In this document: positions 19,793 through 29,568 of the stretch, piece by piece | Layout of the letters: every line of letters starts with the position of its first letter | Numbering within the stretch: the stretch's first letter is position 1 | Assembly (NCBI RefSeq): GCF_007665395.1 | Contig: NZ_VDND01000006.1 | Span: 248,001-312,000 of the forward strand | Direction: 5' to 3' | DNA length: 64,000 bases | Source: Pseudomonas oryzihabitans | Lineage (GTDB): Bacteria > Pseudomonadota > Gammaproteobacteria > Pseudomonadales > Pseudomonadaceae | Notes under the pieces: model-generated | Database searches by the model: none | What the model saw: the letters and a program-made list of their open reading frames with translations, nothing else | What the model was told of the DNA's origin: nothing | Made by a program: the position numbers and the translations under genes

Positions 19793-20008
19793 TCAGTACA
19801 GGCGCTCGCGACGGCGCTGCTCGCGCTGTACTTTCTTGGCGTGGCGCTTGACCGCGGCAGCAGCTTTACGCTTGCGCTCGGCGGTGGGCTTTTCGTAGAA
19901 CTCGCGGCTACGCACTTCGGCCAGTACACCGGCCTTCTCGCAGGAACGCTTGAAACGACGCAGCGCTACGTCGAAGGGTTCGTTTTCTTTGACTTTGACG
20001 TTGGGCAT
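19793..20008 (-). CDS. rpsU: 30S ribosomal protein S21
   Basis: A 71-residue, very basic protein beginning [20 protein letters not shown] and ending in an Arg/Lys-rich helix ([14 protein letters not shown]), the standard bS21. It binds the 30S platform near the 16S 3' end and assists initiation. It is the first gene of the macromolecular synthesis operon on the minus strand and is divergent from tsaD. The 205-base gap to tsaD should contain both promoters. Confidence 0.98.
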   Translation of the reverse strand: MPNVKVKENEPFDVALRRFKRSCEKAGVLAEVRSREFYEKPTAERKRKAAAAVKRHAKKVQREQRRRERLY

Positions 20009-20213
20009 CCAGGTCGTACCTTCAAATTTACCGAGGTTTAATCCAACGCTAGCGGCAAAAGGGCACGGGAAGCGTCGGTTTTTAAGGGTTGCGGATAGTA
20101 ACGCTTCAACTGCCCTGCTGCCAAGCCCCGGCGGACGAAAAGCGCTGGCCGGTGCTGGAAGCGGCGCTTATCATGCGCAGCCTGACATTCTATACCCTCG
20201 AAGGCTTATCTCC

Positions 20214-21239
20214 ATGCGTGTTCTGGGACTGGAAACGTCCTGCGATGAAACCGGCGTCGCCCTCTACGACAGCGAGCGCGGCCTGCTGGCCGATGCGCTG
20301 TTCAGCCAGATCGATTTGCATCGCGTCTACGGTGGCGTGGTGCCGGAGCTGGCCTCGCGCGATCACGTCAAGCGCATGCTGCCGCTGATCCGCGAAGTGC
20401 TGGACGCGGCGGGCAGCCGCCCCGACGAGGTGGACGCCATCGCCTACACCGCCGGCCCCGGCCTGGTCGGAGCCCTGCTGGTGGGCGCGGCCTGTGCCCA
20501 GGCGCTGGCGCTGGCCTGGGGCGTGCCCGCCCTCGGCGTCCACCATATGGAAGGCCATCTGCTGGCGCCCATGCTCGAAGAGACACCGCCGCAATTTCCC
20601 TTCGTCGCCCTGCTGGTCTCCGGCGGTCATACCCAACTGGTGCAGGTCGATGGCATCGGCCGCTACAGCGTGCTGGGCGAGTCCCTGGACGATGCCGCCG
20701 GCGAAGCCTTCGACAAGACCGCCAAGCTGCTGGGCCTGAGCTATCCAGGCGGACCGGAGATCGCCCGCCTGGCCGAGCGCGGTGTGGCGGGGCGCTTCGT
20801 CTTCCCGCGGCCCATGACCGATCGGCCCGGCCTGGAATTCAGCTTCAGTGGCCTGAAGACCTTCACCCTCACCACCTGGCAGCGCTGCCAGGCGGCCGGT
20901 GACGACAGCGAGCAGACCCGTTGCGACATCGCCCTGGCGTTCCAGACGGCGGTGGTCGAGACCCTGGCGATCAAGTGCAAGCGAGCCCTGAAGCAGACCG
21001 GGCTCAAGTCGCTGGTGATCGCCGGTGGCGTCAGTGCCAATCGGGCGCTGCGCGAGAACCTGGAGCAGATGCTCGGCGAGCTGGGCGGCCAGGTCTTCTA
21101 TGCCCGGCCGCGCTTCTGCACCGACAACGGCGCCATGATCGCCTACGCCGGCTGCCAGCGCCTGCTGGCCGGCCAGCAGGAAGGCCCGGCCATCGCCGTC
21201 AAGGCACGCTGGCCCATGGAGCAACTGGCGGCGCTCTGA
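20214..21239 (+). CDS. tsaD: tRNA N6-adenosine threonylcarbamoyltransferase TsaD
   Basis: A 341-residue Kae1/TsaD (formerly Gcp) protein. It carries the ASKHA ATPase fold start [17 protein letters not shown], the metal-binding HHMEGH motif, SGGHTQL, the [14 protein letters not shown] stretch and the C-terminal [12 protein letters not shown]. With TsaB, TsaE and TsaC it attaches threonylcarbamoyl to A37 of ANN-decoding tRNAs. The frame is open from 19950, but ATG 20214 gives the family N-terminus MRVLGLETS. Divergence from rpsU is the conserved Pseudomonas and enterobacterial arrangement. Confidence 0.97.
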   Translation: MRVLGLETSCDETGVALYDSERGLLADALFSQIDLHRVYGGVVPELASRDHVKRMLPLIREVLDAAGSRPDEVDAIAYTAGPGLVGALLVGAACAQALALAWGVPALGVHHMEGHLLAPMLEETPPQFPFVALLVSGGHTQLVQVDGIGRYSVLGESLDDAAGEAFDKTAKLLGLSYPGGPEIARLAERGVAGRFVFPRPMTDRPGLEFSFSGLKTFTLTTWQRCQAAGDDSEQTRCDIALAFQTAVVETLAIKCKRALKQTGLKSLVIAGGVSANRALRENLEQMLGELGGQVFYARPRFCTDNGAMIAYAGCQRLLAGQQEGPAIAVKARWPMEQLAAL

Positions 21240-21284
21240 GACGGCAGGACGACGTCGCTGGGTAATCCTCGCCTGACGCCAGGG

Positions 21285-21854
21285 TCAAAAATGACGCTCG
21301 GTACCCTGGCGCAGGGCGCGCAGGTTGTGGCGATGACGAATCAGGATGAGCACGGCGAGCAGCAGCATGGGAGCCAGCAGGTCCGGGCGTTGCCAGGCGA
21401 ACAGCGGCAGGATGCCCAGCAGCGCCACCAGCGAGGCCAGGGAAGCGATGCGCAGGCTGGCGAAAACCCCGGCCCAGAGGACCAGGCCCAGCAGGGCCGC
21501 GGGGGGATAGAGCCCCAGCAGCAGGCCGGCAGCCGTGGCCACGCCCTTGCCGCCGCGGAAGTGGAAATACAGGGGATAGAGATGGCCGACCACGGCGGCG
21601 AGGCCAATCCAGGCCTGCTGCAGGGGCGCAAGCCCCGCCTGCTGGGCGATCAGCACCGGGACCAGGCTCTTGGCGAGGTCACCGGCCAGGGTCAGCAGCG
21701 CCAGCTTGCGTCCGGCCAGGCGCAGCATGTTGCTGGCGCCGGGATTGCCTGAGCCATCGTGACGCGGATCGCGGGTGCCGAACAGGCGACTGAGCAGCAC
21801 GGCAAAGGACAGCGAGCCCAGCAGATAGGCCAGCAGGAGCAGCAGCCAGAACAT
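21285..21854 (-). CDS. plsY: Acyl-phosphate glycerol-3-phosphate acyltransferase PlsY
   Basis: A 189-residue polytopic membrane protein with five hydrophobic helices. It has the PlsY motifs: [31 protein letters not shown] (glycerol-phosphate and acyl-phosphate binding) and [13 protein letters not shown]. It transfers the acyl group from acyl-phosphate to the sn-1 position of glycerol-3-phosphate, the first step of phospholipid synthesis. The frame runs on upstream, but ATG 21854 gives the family start [14 protein letters not shown]. It converges with tsaD and is divergent from folB. Confidence 0.96.
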   Translation of the reverse strand: MFWLLLLLAYLLGSLSFAVLLSRLFGTRDPRHDGSGNPGASNMLRLAGRKLALLTLAGDLAKSLVPVLIAQQAGLAPLQQAWIGLAAVVGHLYPLYFHFRGGKGVATAAGLLLGLYPPAALLGLVLWAGVFASLRIASLASLVALLGILPLFAWQRPDLLAPMLLLAVLILIRHRHNLRALRQGTERHF

Positions 21855-21963
21855 GGTAGGGTTCCGCGCCAGGAGAAGGCTCGATTCTACCGACAGCCCG
21901 CCGCCCGACGATAGGCCGGCGGTGACGATCACACAGAGCACGGCAAGGTGCGAGGCAAAGGCA

Positions 21964-22317
21964 GTGGACAAGGTATTCATCGAGGGACTCGAGGTCGACA
22001 CCGTGATAGGGGTGTACGACTGGGAGCGTGACATCCGCCAGTGCCTGCGCATCGATCTCACCATGGGCTGGGATATCCGCGCGGCTGCCGAGAACGACGA
22101 ACTCGAACACACCCTCAATTACGCGGCGGTGGCCGAGCGCATCACCGCCTTCGCCCAGCAGACGGCTTTCGAACTGGTCGAGACCTTCGCCGAGCGCCTG
22201 GCCGCCCTGCTGCAGGCGGAGTTCAAGCTGCCCTGGCTGCGCCTGCGCATCACCAAGCCCGGCGCGGTGCCGACCGCCCGTGGCGTGGGCGTGGAAATCG
22301 AGCGGGGGCAGGCGTGA
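21964..22317 (+). CDS. folB: Dihydroneopterin aldolase
   Basis: A 117-residue protein of the FolB tunnelling fold: [20 protein letters not shown] at the N-terminus, [11 protein letters not shown] and [14 protein letters not shown] in the middle, and [20 protein letters not shown] near the end with the active-site Lys. It cleaves dihydroneopterin to 6-hydroxymethyl-dihydropterin in folate synthesis. The start is GTG 21964 with an upstream GAGGCAAAGG. The stop overlaps the start of the FolK-like gene (GTGA), so the two are coupled. Confidence 0.95.
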   Translation: MDKVFIEGLEVDTVIGVYDWERDIRQCLRIDLTMGWDIRAAAENDELEHTLNYAAVAERITAFAQQTAFELVETFAERLAALLQAEFKLPWLRLRITKPGAVPTARGVGVEIERGQA

Positions 22318-22847
22318 CCAGGGTCTATCTGGGGCTGGGCAGCAACATCCAGCGTGAGCGGCACCTGGGCATGGCCCTGGACGAGCTCGCTGAGCTGCTG
22401 ACCGATCTGCACTGCTCGCCGGTGTTCGAAAGCGAGGCCGTAGGCATCCGCAGTGCGCCCTTCCTCAATCTGGTGGTGGGCGGCGAGACCGGGCTCGATC
22501 CCGCAGCGCTGAGCCAGCACCTCAAGGCCATCGAAACCCGTAGTGGACGCTATGCGCCCGATCGCCAGGGCCTGCCGCTGGACATCGATATCCTGCTCTA
22601 TGGCGACCTGACCGGCGAGGTGGCAGGTTTGACGCTGCCGCGTGCCGAGATCCTGCGCAACGCCTTCGTGCTCTGGCCATTGGCACTGCTGGCCGGTGAG
22701 CGGCGGCATCCCGGCAACGGCCGTGCCTTCGACGAGCTGTGGCAGGAGATGCGCGGCCAGACGAGCCAGGTGCTGCGTCCGGTGTCCTTCAGCTGGAAGG
22801 GTAGGGATCTCACCCCGGAGTCCCTGCTCGGCACCAAGCTGCCGTAG
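22314..22847 (+). CDS. FolK-like (HPPK family) paralogue
   Basis: A 177-residue protein of the 6-hydroxymethyl-dihydropterin pyrophosphokinase family: RVYLGLGSNIQRERHLGMAL at the start and LPLDIDILLYGDL in the active-site region. The family signature G-P-R-T-L-D-[LIV]-D has lost its Arg here (GLPLDID), whereas the second copy at 63.3 kb keeps GPRTLDIDILL. In E. coli FolK this Arg contributes to catalysis, so this paralogue may be weak or have another substrate. The start is GTG 22314, overlapping the folB stop. A longer C-terminal tail (about 30 residues) follows the usual end of the domain. Confidence 0.85.
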   Translation: MTRVYLGLGSNIQRERHLGMALDELAELLTDLHCSPVFESEAVGIRSAPFLNLVVGGETGLDPAALSQHLKAIETRSGRYAPDRQGLPLDIDILLYGDLTGEVAGLTLPRAEILRNAFVLWPLALLAGERRHPGNGRAFDELWQEMRGQTSQVLRPVSFSWKGRDLTPESLLGTKLP

Positions 22848-22900
22848 CTCGGTGGTATTGGGCTTAGCGCCAGCCTAGCGAAACTCTGCTGTGCCTGTTC

Positions 22901-23200
22901 CCCCTCTCCCTTTGGGAGAGGGCTGGGGTGAGGGTTGCTCAGGCGTAAGCGCTTGGGCGTCGGCTGTTGGGCTTCGCTACGCTCAACCCAACCTACGGGA
23001 ACTCCGCTTGTGCTTCTCCCCCTCCCTCGAAAATGGGCTGGGGTGAGGGCATGCCTCGCGAAGCCTCCCAGCGGAAAAGGCTGCGCCGTTTTCCACGCTA
23101 CGGCTCTAACACAGGCTCCGTCCAGCTCGGACAACCCCCTCTCCCTCAGGGAGAGGGTTGGGGTGAGGGGTGCTCGGGAGTGCGCTCAGCCCAACCTACG
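22901..23200. repeat. Cluster of intergenic repeats between the FolK-like gene and cca
   Basis: The 348-base gap holds three copies of a C-rich/G-rich hairpin repeat of the type CCCTCTCCC-n-GGGAGAGGG-TTGGGGTGAGGG at 22901-22935, 23014-23050 (left half damaged) and 23135-23170. It also holds CCCAACCTACG twice (22987, 23190), the first copy making a GTTGGG/CCCAAC hairpin. Such units are scattered in many pseudomonad and xanthomonad genomes. No gene is seen. The plus-strand frame across the repeats and cca is a shadow. Confidence 0.75.
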
Positions 23201-24323
23201 AAAGCTGCGCCAGGGCGTCGATACGGGCCTGCTTGAGGGCCTCGCCCAAGGCGGCACCCTTGAAGCCTTGGGCGACCAGAGGCTGGACCTCGACTCCGCG
23301 CAATACCTCGGCCGCCTGACGCAGCAGCGCCAGCGGTGGCTCGCCTTCGTCGGGCCGGACCGCTGCGGCACAGGCGCAAGCCTGAAGGAATTCCTCGAAG
23401 CGCGCCGGGCGGCGCAGCACGTCAAAGCCTTGCAGCAGTTCGAACCAGGCCTCCGGAGTCAGCTGCCGGGCCTGCAGAGCCGTGGGCCAATGACGGGCCA
23501 GCAGCAGCGCCAGTTCAGCGGGTTCGCGCGGGACCTTGAGGCGGGCATTGATGGCGGCGTGTCCATCCTCGGGTACGTCCAGCAGCAGGCAGGCCCAGCG
23601 CACGTTCAGCGAGGCCTGGACCTCGGCGGTCTGGCGCAGGGTGGCATAGACCCGGGCACCCGGCTCGGGCTGCTCGTCGGCGAACCCGGCAGCCACCTCC
23701 GGCAGCAGCACGGCCAGGGCGCCGCAGTCGTGCAGCACCCGGATGAAGATATCGGGCCGCTCTTCGAGCAGGGCGCGGGAGATCTCCTTCCACAGCCGCT
23801 CGGCCGTCAAGGCATCGAGTTCGCCACTGGCGACCATTTCCCGCATCAGCAACAGCGTCTCGGGTGCGACCTGGAAACCCAGGGCGCTATAGCGAGCGGC
23901 GAAGCGGGCGACCCGCAGCACGCGCAGGGGGTCTTCGGCGAAGGCCGGCGAGACGTGGCGCAGCAGGCGCGCCTGGAGGTCGGCACGACCGCCATAGGGG
24001 TCTATGACGTTGCCCTCATCGTCCTCGGCCATGGCGTTGACGGTCAGGTCGCGACGGATCAGGTCCTGTTCGAGGGTGACGTCGGGCGCCGCGTGGAAGG
24101 TGAAGCCGCCGTAGCCGCGGCCGCTCTTGCGTTCGGTGCGGGCCAGGGCGTATTCCTCGCCGGTCTGCGGATGCAGGAAGACCGGGAAGTCCGCCCCGAC
24201 CGGGCGATAGCCCTGGGCGGCGAGGGCTTCGGCGCTGGCGCCCACCACGACCCAGTCGACCTCGGTGACGGGACGACCGAGCAGGCGATCACGGACGGCG
24301 CCGCCCACCTTGTAGATTTGCAT
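23196..24323 (-). CDS. cca: CCA-adding tRNA nucleotidyltransferase
   Basis: A 375-residue class II CCA-adding enzyme. The head domain has [20 protein letters not shown] (the GG and D-x-D catalytic region), [36 protein letters not shown] and [15 protein letters not shown]. The HD phosphohydrolase domain of E. coli Cca is absent, as usual for the short Pseudomonas form. It adds or repairs the 3' CCA of tRNAs. ATG 24323 follows directly on the T-tract of the upstream operon's terminator, whose 3' arm contains the ribosome binding site AAGGAGGT. Confidence 0.95.
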   Translation of the reverse strand: MQIYKVGGAVRDRLLGRPVTEVDWVVVGASAEALAAQGYRPVGADFPVFLHPQTGEEYALARTERKSGRGYGGFTFHAAPDVTLEQDLIRRDLTVNAMAEDDEGNVIDPYGGRADLQARLLRHVSPAFAEDPLRVLRVARFAARYSALGFQVAPETLLLMREMVASGELDALTAERLWKEISRALLEERPDIFIRVLHDCGALAVLLPEVAAGFADEQPEPGARVYATLRQTAEVQASLNVRWACLLLDVPEDGHAAINARLKVPREPAELALLLARHWPTALQARQLTPEAWFELLQGFDVLRRPARFEEFLQACACAAAVRPDEGEPPLALLRQAAEVLRGVEVQPLVAQGFKGAALGEALKQARIDALAQLS

Positions 24324-24325
24324 AG

Positions 24326-24349
24326 AAAAAGACCTCCTTGCGGAGGTCT
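24326..24349 (-). terminator. Terminator of the SpoVR operon overlapping the cca ribosome binding site
   Basis: On the minus strand AGACCTCC and GGAGGTCT pair around GCAA and are followed by TTTTTC, a good intrinsic terminator for the PrkA-YeaH-SpoVR operon. The 3' arm reads AAGGAGGT, a near-perfect Shine-Dalgarno sequence 9-10 bases before the cca ATG, and the 5' arm GACCTCC mimics the 16S anti-Shine-Dalgarno. The same hairpin can therefore end the upstream transcript and hide the cca start site. Confidence 0.85.
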
Positions 24350-24374
24350 AGGATAGCCTGAAAGCGCGAGCGGC

Positions 24375-25916
24375 TCAGATCGGCGAAGCCAGATCCAGGC
24401 GCCGGTCGTGCTCGCGGCTCTCGTGGCGGGGCGGCACCTGGAAGCTCTGGGCGACGTCTTCGCCCCTCATGCTTTCCAGGCGGATGTCGAAGCCCCACAG
24501 CCGATGCAGGTGCCGGAGCACCTCTTCGGTGGAATTACCCAGCGGCTTGCGATCGTGCTGGAAGTGGCGAAGGGTGAGGGAGCGATCGCCCCGGCGGTCG
24601 ACGTTCCAGATCTGCACATTGGGCTCGCGATTGCCCAGGTTGTACTGGGCGGCGAGCTGTTCGCGGATCAGGCGATAGCCGCCGTCGTCATGGATGGCCG
24701 CCACTTCCAGTTCGTCGCGCTGGTCGTCGTCGAGGATGCTGAACAGCTTGAGGTCGCGGATCACCTTGGGCGAGAGGAACTGCAGGATGAAGCTTTCATC
24801 CTTGAAGCTCTTCATGGCGAAGGTGACGGTGGCCAGCCAGTCGCTGCCGGCGATGTCGGGGAACCAGCGGCGATCTTCCTCCGTGGGATCCTCGCAGATC
24901 CGCCGAATGTCGCGGAACATGGCGAAGCCCAGGGTGTAGGGATTGATGCCACTGTAGTGGGGACTGTCGAAGCCCGGCTGGTAGATCACCCCGGCGTGGG
25001 ATTGCAGGAATTCGAACATGAAGCCGTCGGTGACCAGGCCTTCGTCGTAGAGGTCGTTGAGCAGGGTGTAGTGCCAGAAGGTGGCCCAGCCCTCGTTCAT
25101 CACCTGGGTCTGGCGCTGCGGATAGAAGTACTGGGCGATCTTGCGCACGATGCGGATCACCTCGCGCTGCCAGGGCTCCAGCAGGGGCGCGTGCTTTTCC
25201 AGGAAATAGAGGATGTTTTCCTGGGGTTCGGCGGGGAAGCGTGCGCCTTCCTCCAGCGCTTCCTTGCCGGCGCTCTTGGGAATGGTCCGCCAGAGGTCGT
25301 TGACCTGGCGCTGCAGCTGCTCCTCGCGCTCCTTCTGCCGCTGGCGCTCCTCGGCGGCGGAGATGGGGTAGGGCCGCTTGTAGCGATCCACGCCGTAGTT
25401 CATCAGGGCATGGCAGGAATCCAGCAGGTCTTCCACGGCATCGATGCCATGGCGCTCCTCGCACTGGGTGATGTACTGCTTGGCGAACACCAGGTAGTCG
25501 ATGATGGAGCTGGCATCGGTCCAGGTGCGGAACAGGTAGTTGCCCTTGAAGAAGCTGTTGTGGCCATAGCAGGCGTGGGCGATCACCAGCGCCTGCATGG
25601 TCACGGTGTTCTCTTCCATGAGGTAGGCGATGCAGGGATCGGAGTTGATCACGATCTCGTAGGCCAACCCCATCTGACCGCGGCTGTAGTGCTTCTCGGT
25701 GTGCAGGAAGTGCTTGCCGTAGGACCAGTGGTTGTAGCCGATGGGCATGCCGACGGAGGCATAGGCATCCATCATCTGCTCGGCGGTGATCACCTCGATC
25801 TGGTTGGGATAGGTATCCAGCGCATAGCGCTTGGCGATCCGGGCGATCTCCCGGTCGTAGGTCTGGATCAGCTCGAATGTCCATTCCGAGCCGGTGGAGA
25901 TGGGCTCACGTTTCAT
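24375..25916 (-). CDS. SpoVR family protein (YcgB-like)
   Basis: A 513-residue soluble protein of the SpoVR/YcgB family with the characteristic [35 protein letters not shown] and [20 protein letters not shown] stretches (His and Glu residues look like a metal site) and a C-terminal [13 protein letters not shown] region. In gammaproteobacteria it is encoded with YeaH and PrkA and induced in stationary phase or starvation; the biochemical role is unclear. ATG 25916 gives the standard start [15 protein letters not shown] and overlaps the yeaH stop by 4 bases. It is the last gene of a three-gene operon. Confidence 0.93.
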   Translation of the reverse strand: MKREPISTGSEWTFELIQTYDREIARIAKRYALDTYPNQIEVITAEQMMDAYASVGMPIGYNHWSYGKHFLHTEKHYSRGQMGLAYEIVINSDPCIAYLMEENTVTMQALVIAHACYGHNSFFKGNYLFRTWTDASSIIDYLVFAKQYITQCEERHGIDAVEDLLDSCHALMNYGVDRYKRPYPISAAEERQRQKEREEQLQRQVNDLWRTIPKSAGKEALEEGARFPAEPQENILYFLEKHAPLLEPWQREVIRIVRKIAQYFYPQRQTQVMNEGWATFWHYTLLNDLYDEGLVTDGFMFEFLQSHAGVIYQPGFDSPHYSGINPYTLGFAMFRDIRRICEDPTEEDRRWFPDIAGSDWLATVTFAMKSFKDESFILQFLSPKVIRDLKLFSILDDDQRDELEVAAIHDDGGYRLIREQLAAQYNLGNREPNVQIWNVDRRGDRSLTLRHFQHDRKPLGNSTEEVLRHLHRLWGFDIRLESMRGEDVAQSFQVPPRHESREHDRRLDLASPI

Positions 25917-27184
25917 GACACGAGTCTCCGCTGGAACAGTTCGCGGAACACGGGATAGATATCCCCCGCCGAGACGATCTGCTGCTGCGAGAAGGAATCC
26001 GGGAAGGCACCGCGAACATTCTCGTATTCGTACCACAGCGCCTGGTGCTCGCGCGGGGTGATCTCCACGTAGGTGTAGTACTGCATGAATGGCAGGATCT
26101 GCTTGGTCAGGATCTCCCGGCAGATGGGCGAGTCGTCGTTCCAGTTGTCGCCGTCGGAGGCCTGGGCGGCATAGAGATTCCATTCGTTGACCGGATAGCG
26201 CTCGGCCATGACTTCCTGCATCAGCTTTAGGGCACTGGAAACGATGGTGCCGCCGGTTTCGCGGGAGTAGAAGAACTCTTCCTCGTCCACTTCCTTGGCG
26301 CTGGTGTGGTGGCGGATGAACACCACCTCGATACGCTCGTAGTTCCGCTTGAGGAACAGGTAGAGCAGGATGTAGAAGCGCTTGGCGATGTCCTTGGTCG
26401 CCTGGGTCATGGAGCCGGAGACGTCCATCAGGCAGAACATCACCGCCTTGGAGCTGGGGCTGGGCTGCTTGGACAGCAGGTTGTACTTGAGGTCGAAGGT
26501 GTCGAGGAAGGGCACCTTGTCGATGCGCGCGCGCAGTCGCTCGATCTCGGCTTCCAGGGCCTGGATATCGCCCAGGTTGTCGGGCTCCTCCACGCGCAGC
26601 CGTGCCAGTTCGGCCTTCGTCTCGCGCAGCTTGTTGCGGCTGCCGCCGGACAGGGCGATGCGTCGGGCGTGGGAGGCGCGCAGGGTGCGGATGATGTTGA
26701 TGCGGGCGGGGTTGCCCTCGTTGCTGATGCCGGCGCGCACCGTCTTGAAGGTGTCGGTGCCGGTCAGCTGCTTCTTGACCAGGTTGGGTAGCTCCAGGTC
26801 CTCGAACATGAAGTCGAGGAATTCGTCCTGGGTGATCTGGAAGGCGAATTCGTCCATGCCTTCGCCGCTGTTGCTGGCCTTGCCCTGGCCCTGACCGCCA
26901 CCGCCGCCCTGGGGACGCGGGATGCGTTCGCCGCTGACGAATTCCTTGTTGCCCGGATGGACGATGGTCTGGCGTCCGCCCTTGCCCTGGTAGAGGGCGG
27001 GTTCGTCGATGTCGCGGGCAGGAATGCTGATCTGCTCGCCATGCTCCATGTCGGTGATGGAGCGCCGACTCACGGCTTCCTCGACCGCCTTCTTGATGTG
27101 CTCACGATAGCGCCGCAGGAAACGCGTGCGGTTCACCGTGCTCTTGTTCTTGCCGTTTAGACGCCGGTCGATGACATAACTCAT
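25913..27184 (-). CDS. YeaH/YhbH family protein (DUF444, von Willebrand A-like)
   Basis: A 423-residue DUF444 protein beginning [21 protein letters not shown] Gly/Gln-rich linker occupies about residues 90-107. The C-terminal half is a von Willebrand A-like domain with MIDAS-type motif CLMDVSGSM and the downstream [11 protein letters not shown] and QASDGDNW. It always accompanies PrkA and SpoVR and is thought to work with the PrkA kinase under nutrient stress. The start is 76 bases after prkA on the minus strand; the stop overlaps SpoVR by 4 bases. Confidence 0.93.
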   Translation of the reverse strand: MSYVIDRRLNGKNKSTVNRTRFLRRYREHIKKAVEEAVSRRSITDMEHGEQISIPARDIDEPALYQGKGGRQTIVHPGNKEFVSGERIPRPQGGGGGQGQGKASNSGEGMDEFAFQITQDEFLDFMFEDLELPNLVKKQLTGTDTFKTVRAGISNEGNPARINIIRTLRASHARRIALSGGSRNKLRETKAELARLRVEEPDNLGDIQALEAEIERLRARIDKVPFLDTFDLKYNLLSKQPSPSSKAVMFCLMDVSGSMTQATKDIAKRFYILLYLFLKRNYERIEVVFIRHHTSAKEVDEEEFFYSRETGGTIVSSALKLMQEVMAERYPVNEWNLYAAQASDGDNWNDDSPICREILTKQILPFMQYYTYVEITPREHQALWYEYENVRGAFPDSFSQQQIVSAGDIYPVFRELFQRRLVS

Positions 27185-27260
27185 ACAGGCCCTCCGGGCT
27201 ATTGCAGGACGCCGCGACGCCGCGTCTGGCGCGCCGTCGCGGGTTCAGCCTCAGGCTGCC

Positions 27261-29183
27261 TTACTGCGACTTGCGTACCCGTGAATACCACTCGGACAAC
27301 AGCCGTACCTGCTTCTCGGTGTACCCGCGCTGGACCATGCGGGTGACGAAGTCGCTGTGCTTCTGCTGGTCTTCCTTGCTGGCCTTGGCGTTGAAGCTGA
27401 TGACCGGCAGGAGCTCCTCGGTGTTGGAGAACATCTTCTTCTCGATCACCGCGCGCAGCTTCTCGTAGGACAGCCAGCTCGGATTCTTGCCGTTATTGTT
27501 GGCACGGGCGCGCAACACGAAATTGACGATTTCGTTGCGGAAATCCTTCGGATTGCTGATGCCGGCCGGCTTCTCGATCTTCTCCAGTTCCTCGTTGAGG
27601 GAAGCGCGATTGAGGATCTCGCCGGTTTCCGGATCGCGGTATTCCTGGTCCTGGATCCAGAAGTCGGCGTAGAGCACGTAGCGGTCGAAGATGTTCTGGC
27701 CGTATTCGCTGTAGGACTCGAGGTAGGCGGTCTGGATCTCCTTGCCGATGAATTCCACGTAGCGCGGCGCCAAGTACTCCTTGATGAATCTCATGTAGCG
27801 CTCGCGGGTCTCGGCCGGGAATTGCTCGGCCTCGATCTGCTGCTCCAGTACATAGAGCAGGTGCACCGGGTTGGCGGCCACCTCGTTGGCGTCGAAGTTG
27901 AACACCCGCGAAAGGATCTTGAAGGCGAAGCGGGTGGAGAGGCCGTTCATGCCCTCGTCGACGCCGGCGCTGTCACGGTATTCCTGGATCGACTTGGCCT
28001 TGGGATCGGTGTCCTTGAGGTTCTCGCCGTCGTAGACGCGCATCTTCGAATAGATGTTGGAGTTCTCCGGCTCCTTGAGCCGCGAGAGCACCGAGAACTG
28101 CGCCAGCATCTTCAGGGTATCGGGTGCGCAGTGGGCATTGGCCAGGGAGCTGTTGACCAGCAGCTTGTCATAGATGTGGATCTCGTCGGAGACGCGCAGG
28201 CAGTAGGGCACCTTGACGATGTAGATCCGGTCGATGAAGGCCTCGTTGTTCTTGTTGTTGCGGAAGGTGTGCCACTCGGATTCGTTGGAGTGGGCCAGGA
28301 TGATGCCGCTGTAGGGCAGGGCGCCGAGGCCTTCGGTGCTGTTGTAGTTGCCTTCCTGGGTCGCGGTGAGCAGGGGGTGCAGGACCTTGATCGGGGCCTT
28401 GAACATCTCCACGAATTCCATCAGGCCCTGGTTCGCCCGGCACAGGGCGCCGGAATAGCTGTAGGCGTCCGCGTCGTTCTGCGGATATTCCTCCAGCTTG
28501 CGGATGTCCACCTTGCCGACCAGGGCGGAGATGTCCTGGTTGTTCTCGTCACCCGGTTCGGTCTTGGCGATGGCCACCTGGTTGAGGATCGAGGGGTAGA
28601 GCTTGACCACCTTGAATTTGCTGATGTCGCCGCCGAATTCCTGCAGGCGCTTGGCTGCCCAGGGCGACATGATGCTGCGCAGGTAGTGGCGCGGGATGCC
28701 GTAGTCCTCTTCGAGGATCTGGCCGTCCTCGTCCGGGTTGAACAGCCCGAGGGGCGATTCGAATACCGGCGAGCCCTTGATGGCGTAGAAGGGGACCTTC
28801 TCGATCAGGTGCTTGAGTTTCTCCGCGAGGGACGACTTGCCGCCACCCACCGGGCCGAGCAGATAGAGGATCTGCTTCTTCTCTTCCAGGCCCTGCGCCG
28901 CATGGCGGAAATAGGACACGATCTGCTCGATGCAGTCTTCCATGCCATGGAAGTCGGCAAAGGCGGGATAGCGACGGATGACCTTGTTGGAAAAGATGCG
29001 CGATAGACGTGAGTCACTGGCGGTGTCCACCAGTTCGGGTTCGCCGATGGCCATGAGCATGCGCTCAGCGGCACTGGCAAAGGCGGTACGATCCTTCTTG
29101 CAGATCTCAAGGTATTCCTGAAGGGAATACTCTTCCTGGCGAGTCGCTTCGAAACGCTCCTGGAAGTGACTGAAAATGCTCAT
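27261..29183 (-). CDS. prkA: PrkA (YeaG) serine protein kinase/AAA+ protein
   Basis: A 640-residue protein with an AAA+ domain in the N-terminal two thirds. The Walker A motif GPVGGGKSSLAEKLK follows the PrkA-specific ADFHGMEDCIEQIVSYFRHA. The C-terminal domain (about 430-640) is the PrkA kinase-like part. Related E. coli YeaG is linked to stationary-phase survival and nitrogen starvation, under sigma-S and sigma-54. Here it leads the operon prkA-yeaH-spoVR on the minus strand. The 385-base gap upstream should hold its promoter, but I could not identify a sigma-54 site in it. Confidence 0.95.
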   Translation of the reverse strand: MSIFSHFQERFEATRQEEYSLQEYLEICKKDRTAFASAAERMLMAIGEPELVDTASDSRLSRIFSNKVIRRYPAFADFHGMEDCIEQIVSYFRHAAQGLEEKKQILYLLGPVGGGKSSLAEKLKHLIEKVPFYAIKGSPVFESPLGLFNPDEDGQILEEDYGIPRHYLRSIMSPWAAKRLQEFGGDISKFKVVKLYPSILNQVAIAKTEPGDENNQDISALVGKVDIRKLEEYPQNDADAYSYSGALCRANQGLMEFVEMFKAPIKVLHPLLTATQEGNYNSTEGLGALPYSGIILAHSNESEWHTFRNNKNNEAFIDRIYIVKVPYCLRVSDEIHIYDKLLVNSSLANAHCAPDTLKMLAQFSVLSRLKEPENSNIYSKMRVYDGENLKDTDPKAKSIQEYRDSAGVDEGMNGLSTRFAFKILSRVFNFDANEVAANPVHLLYVLEQQIEAEQFPAETRERYMRFIKEYLAPRYVEFIGKEIQTAYLESYSEYGQNIFDRYVLYADFWIQDQEYRDPETGEILNRASLNEELEKIEKPAGISNPKDFRNEIVNFVLRARANNNGKNPSWLSYEKLRAVIEKKMFSNTEELLPVISFNAKASKEDQQKHSDFVTRMVQRGYTEKQVRLLSEWYSRVRKSQ

Positions 29184-29568
29184 GACGTCTCCTCGCTGGA
29201 TACCCTGGACCAGCTTGGAATCGATGCCTGGAGCCTTGCCTTGCTACCGGTGGGGAGCGGTCATGCCGGGCGACGAAAGATAACGTCTGCAATACCTTCG
29301 CTGTCGTCTTGCCTAATCGATCCTTACACGCCTGCAGGTTAGGGTTGGGTTTCGAGAGACGCACGAAGGAGACCGATGGAGCCGGTCCCCCTGGAATTCC
29401 CCCGAATCTCCAGTGGTTACACCGATGGTCCAAAGCCGGTTGTCGAACCCGCCGTTTCCGGAGGGCCTGATCCCAGAATAGTCCTATCTGCGAGATGTGG
29501 AAGAGCCAATTCGGTTTATTCTTGTAACCACAGCGTCAATCGTCTGTGTTAAAGGCCCGCTCGCGTGC
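29184..29568. other. Intergenic region upstream of prkA
   Basis: No gene found in 385 bases. The sequence is moderately G+C-rich with no long palindrome. It must contain the prkA promoter on the minus strand and the 3' end of the glpE transcript. Neither a clear sigma-54 GG/GC pair nor a convincing terminator was found. Confidence 0.5.

Noticed and set aside
24408..25958. A 516-codon plus-strand frame opposite the SpoVR gene
   Set aside because: Mirror frame of a conserved gene; the product is Val/Gly/His-rich with no recognisable motif.
29184..29568. Sigma-54 promoter for prkA
   Set aside because: No GG-N10-GC pair with the TTGC context was found on the minus strand.
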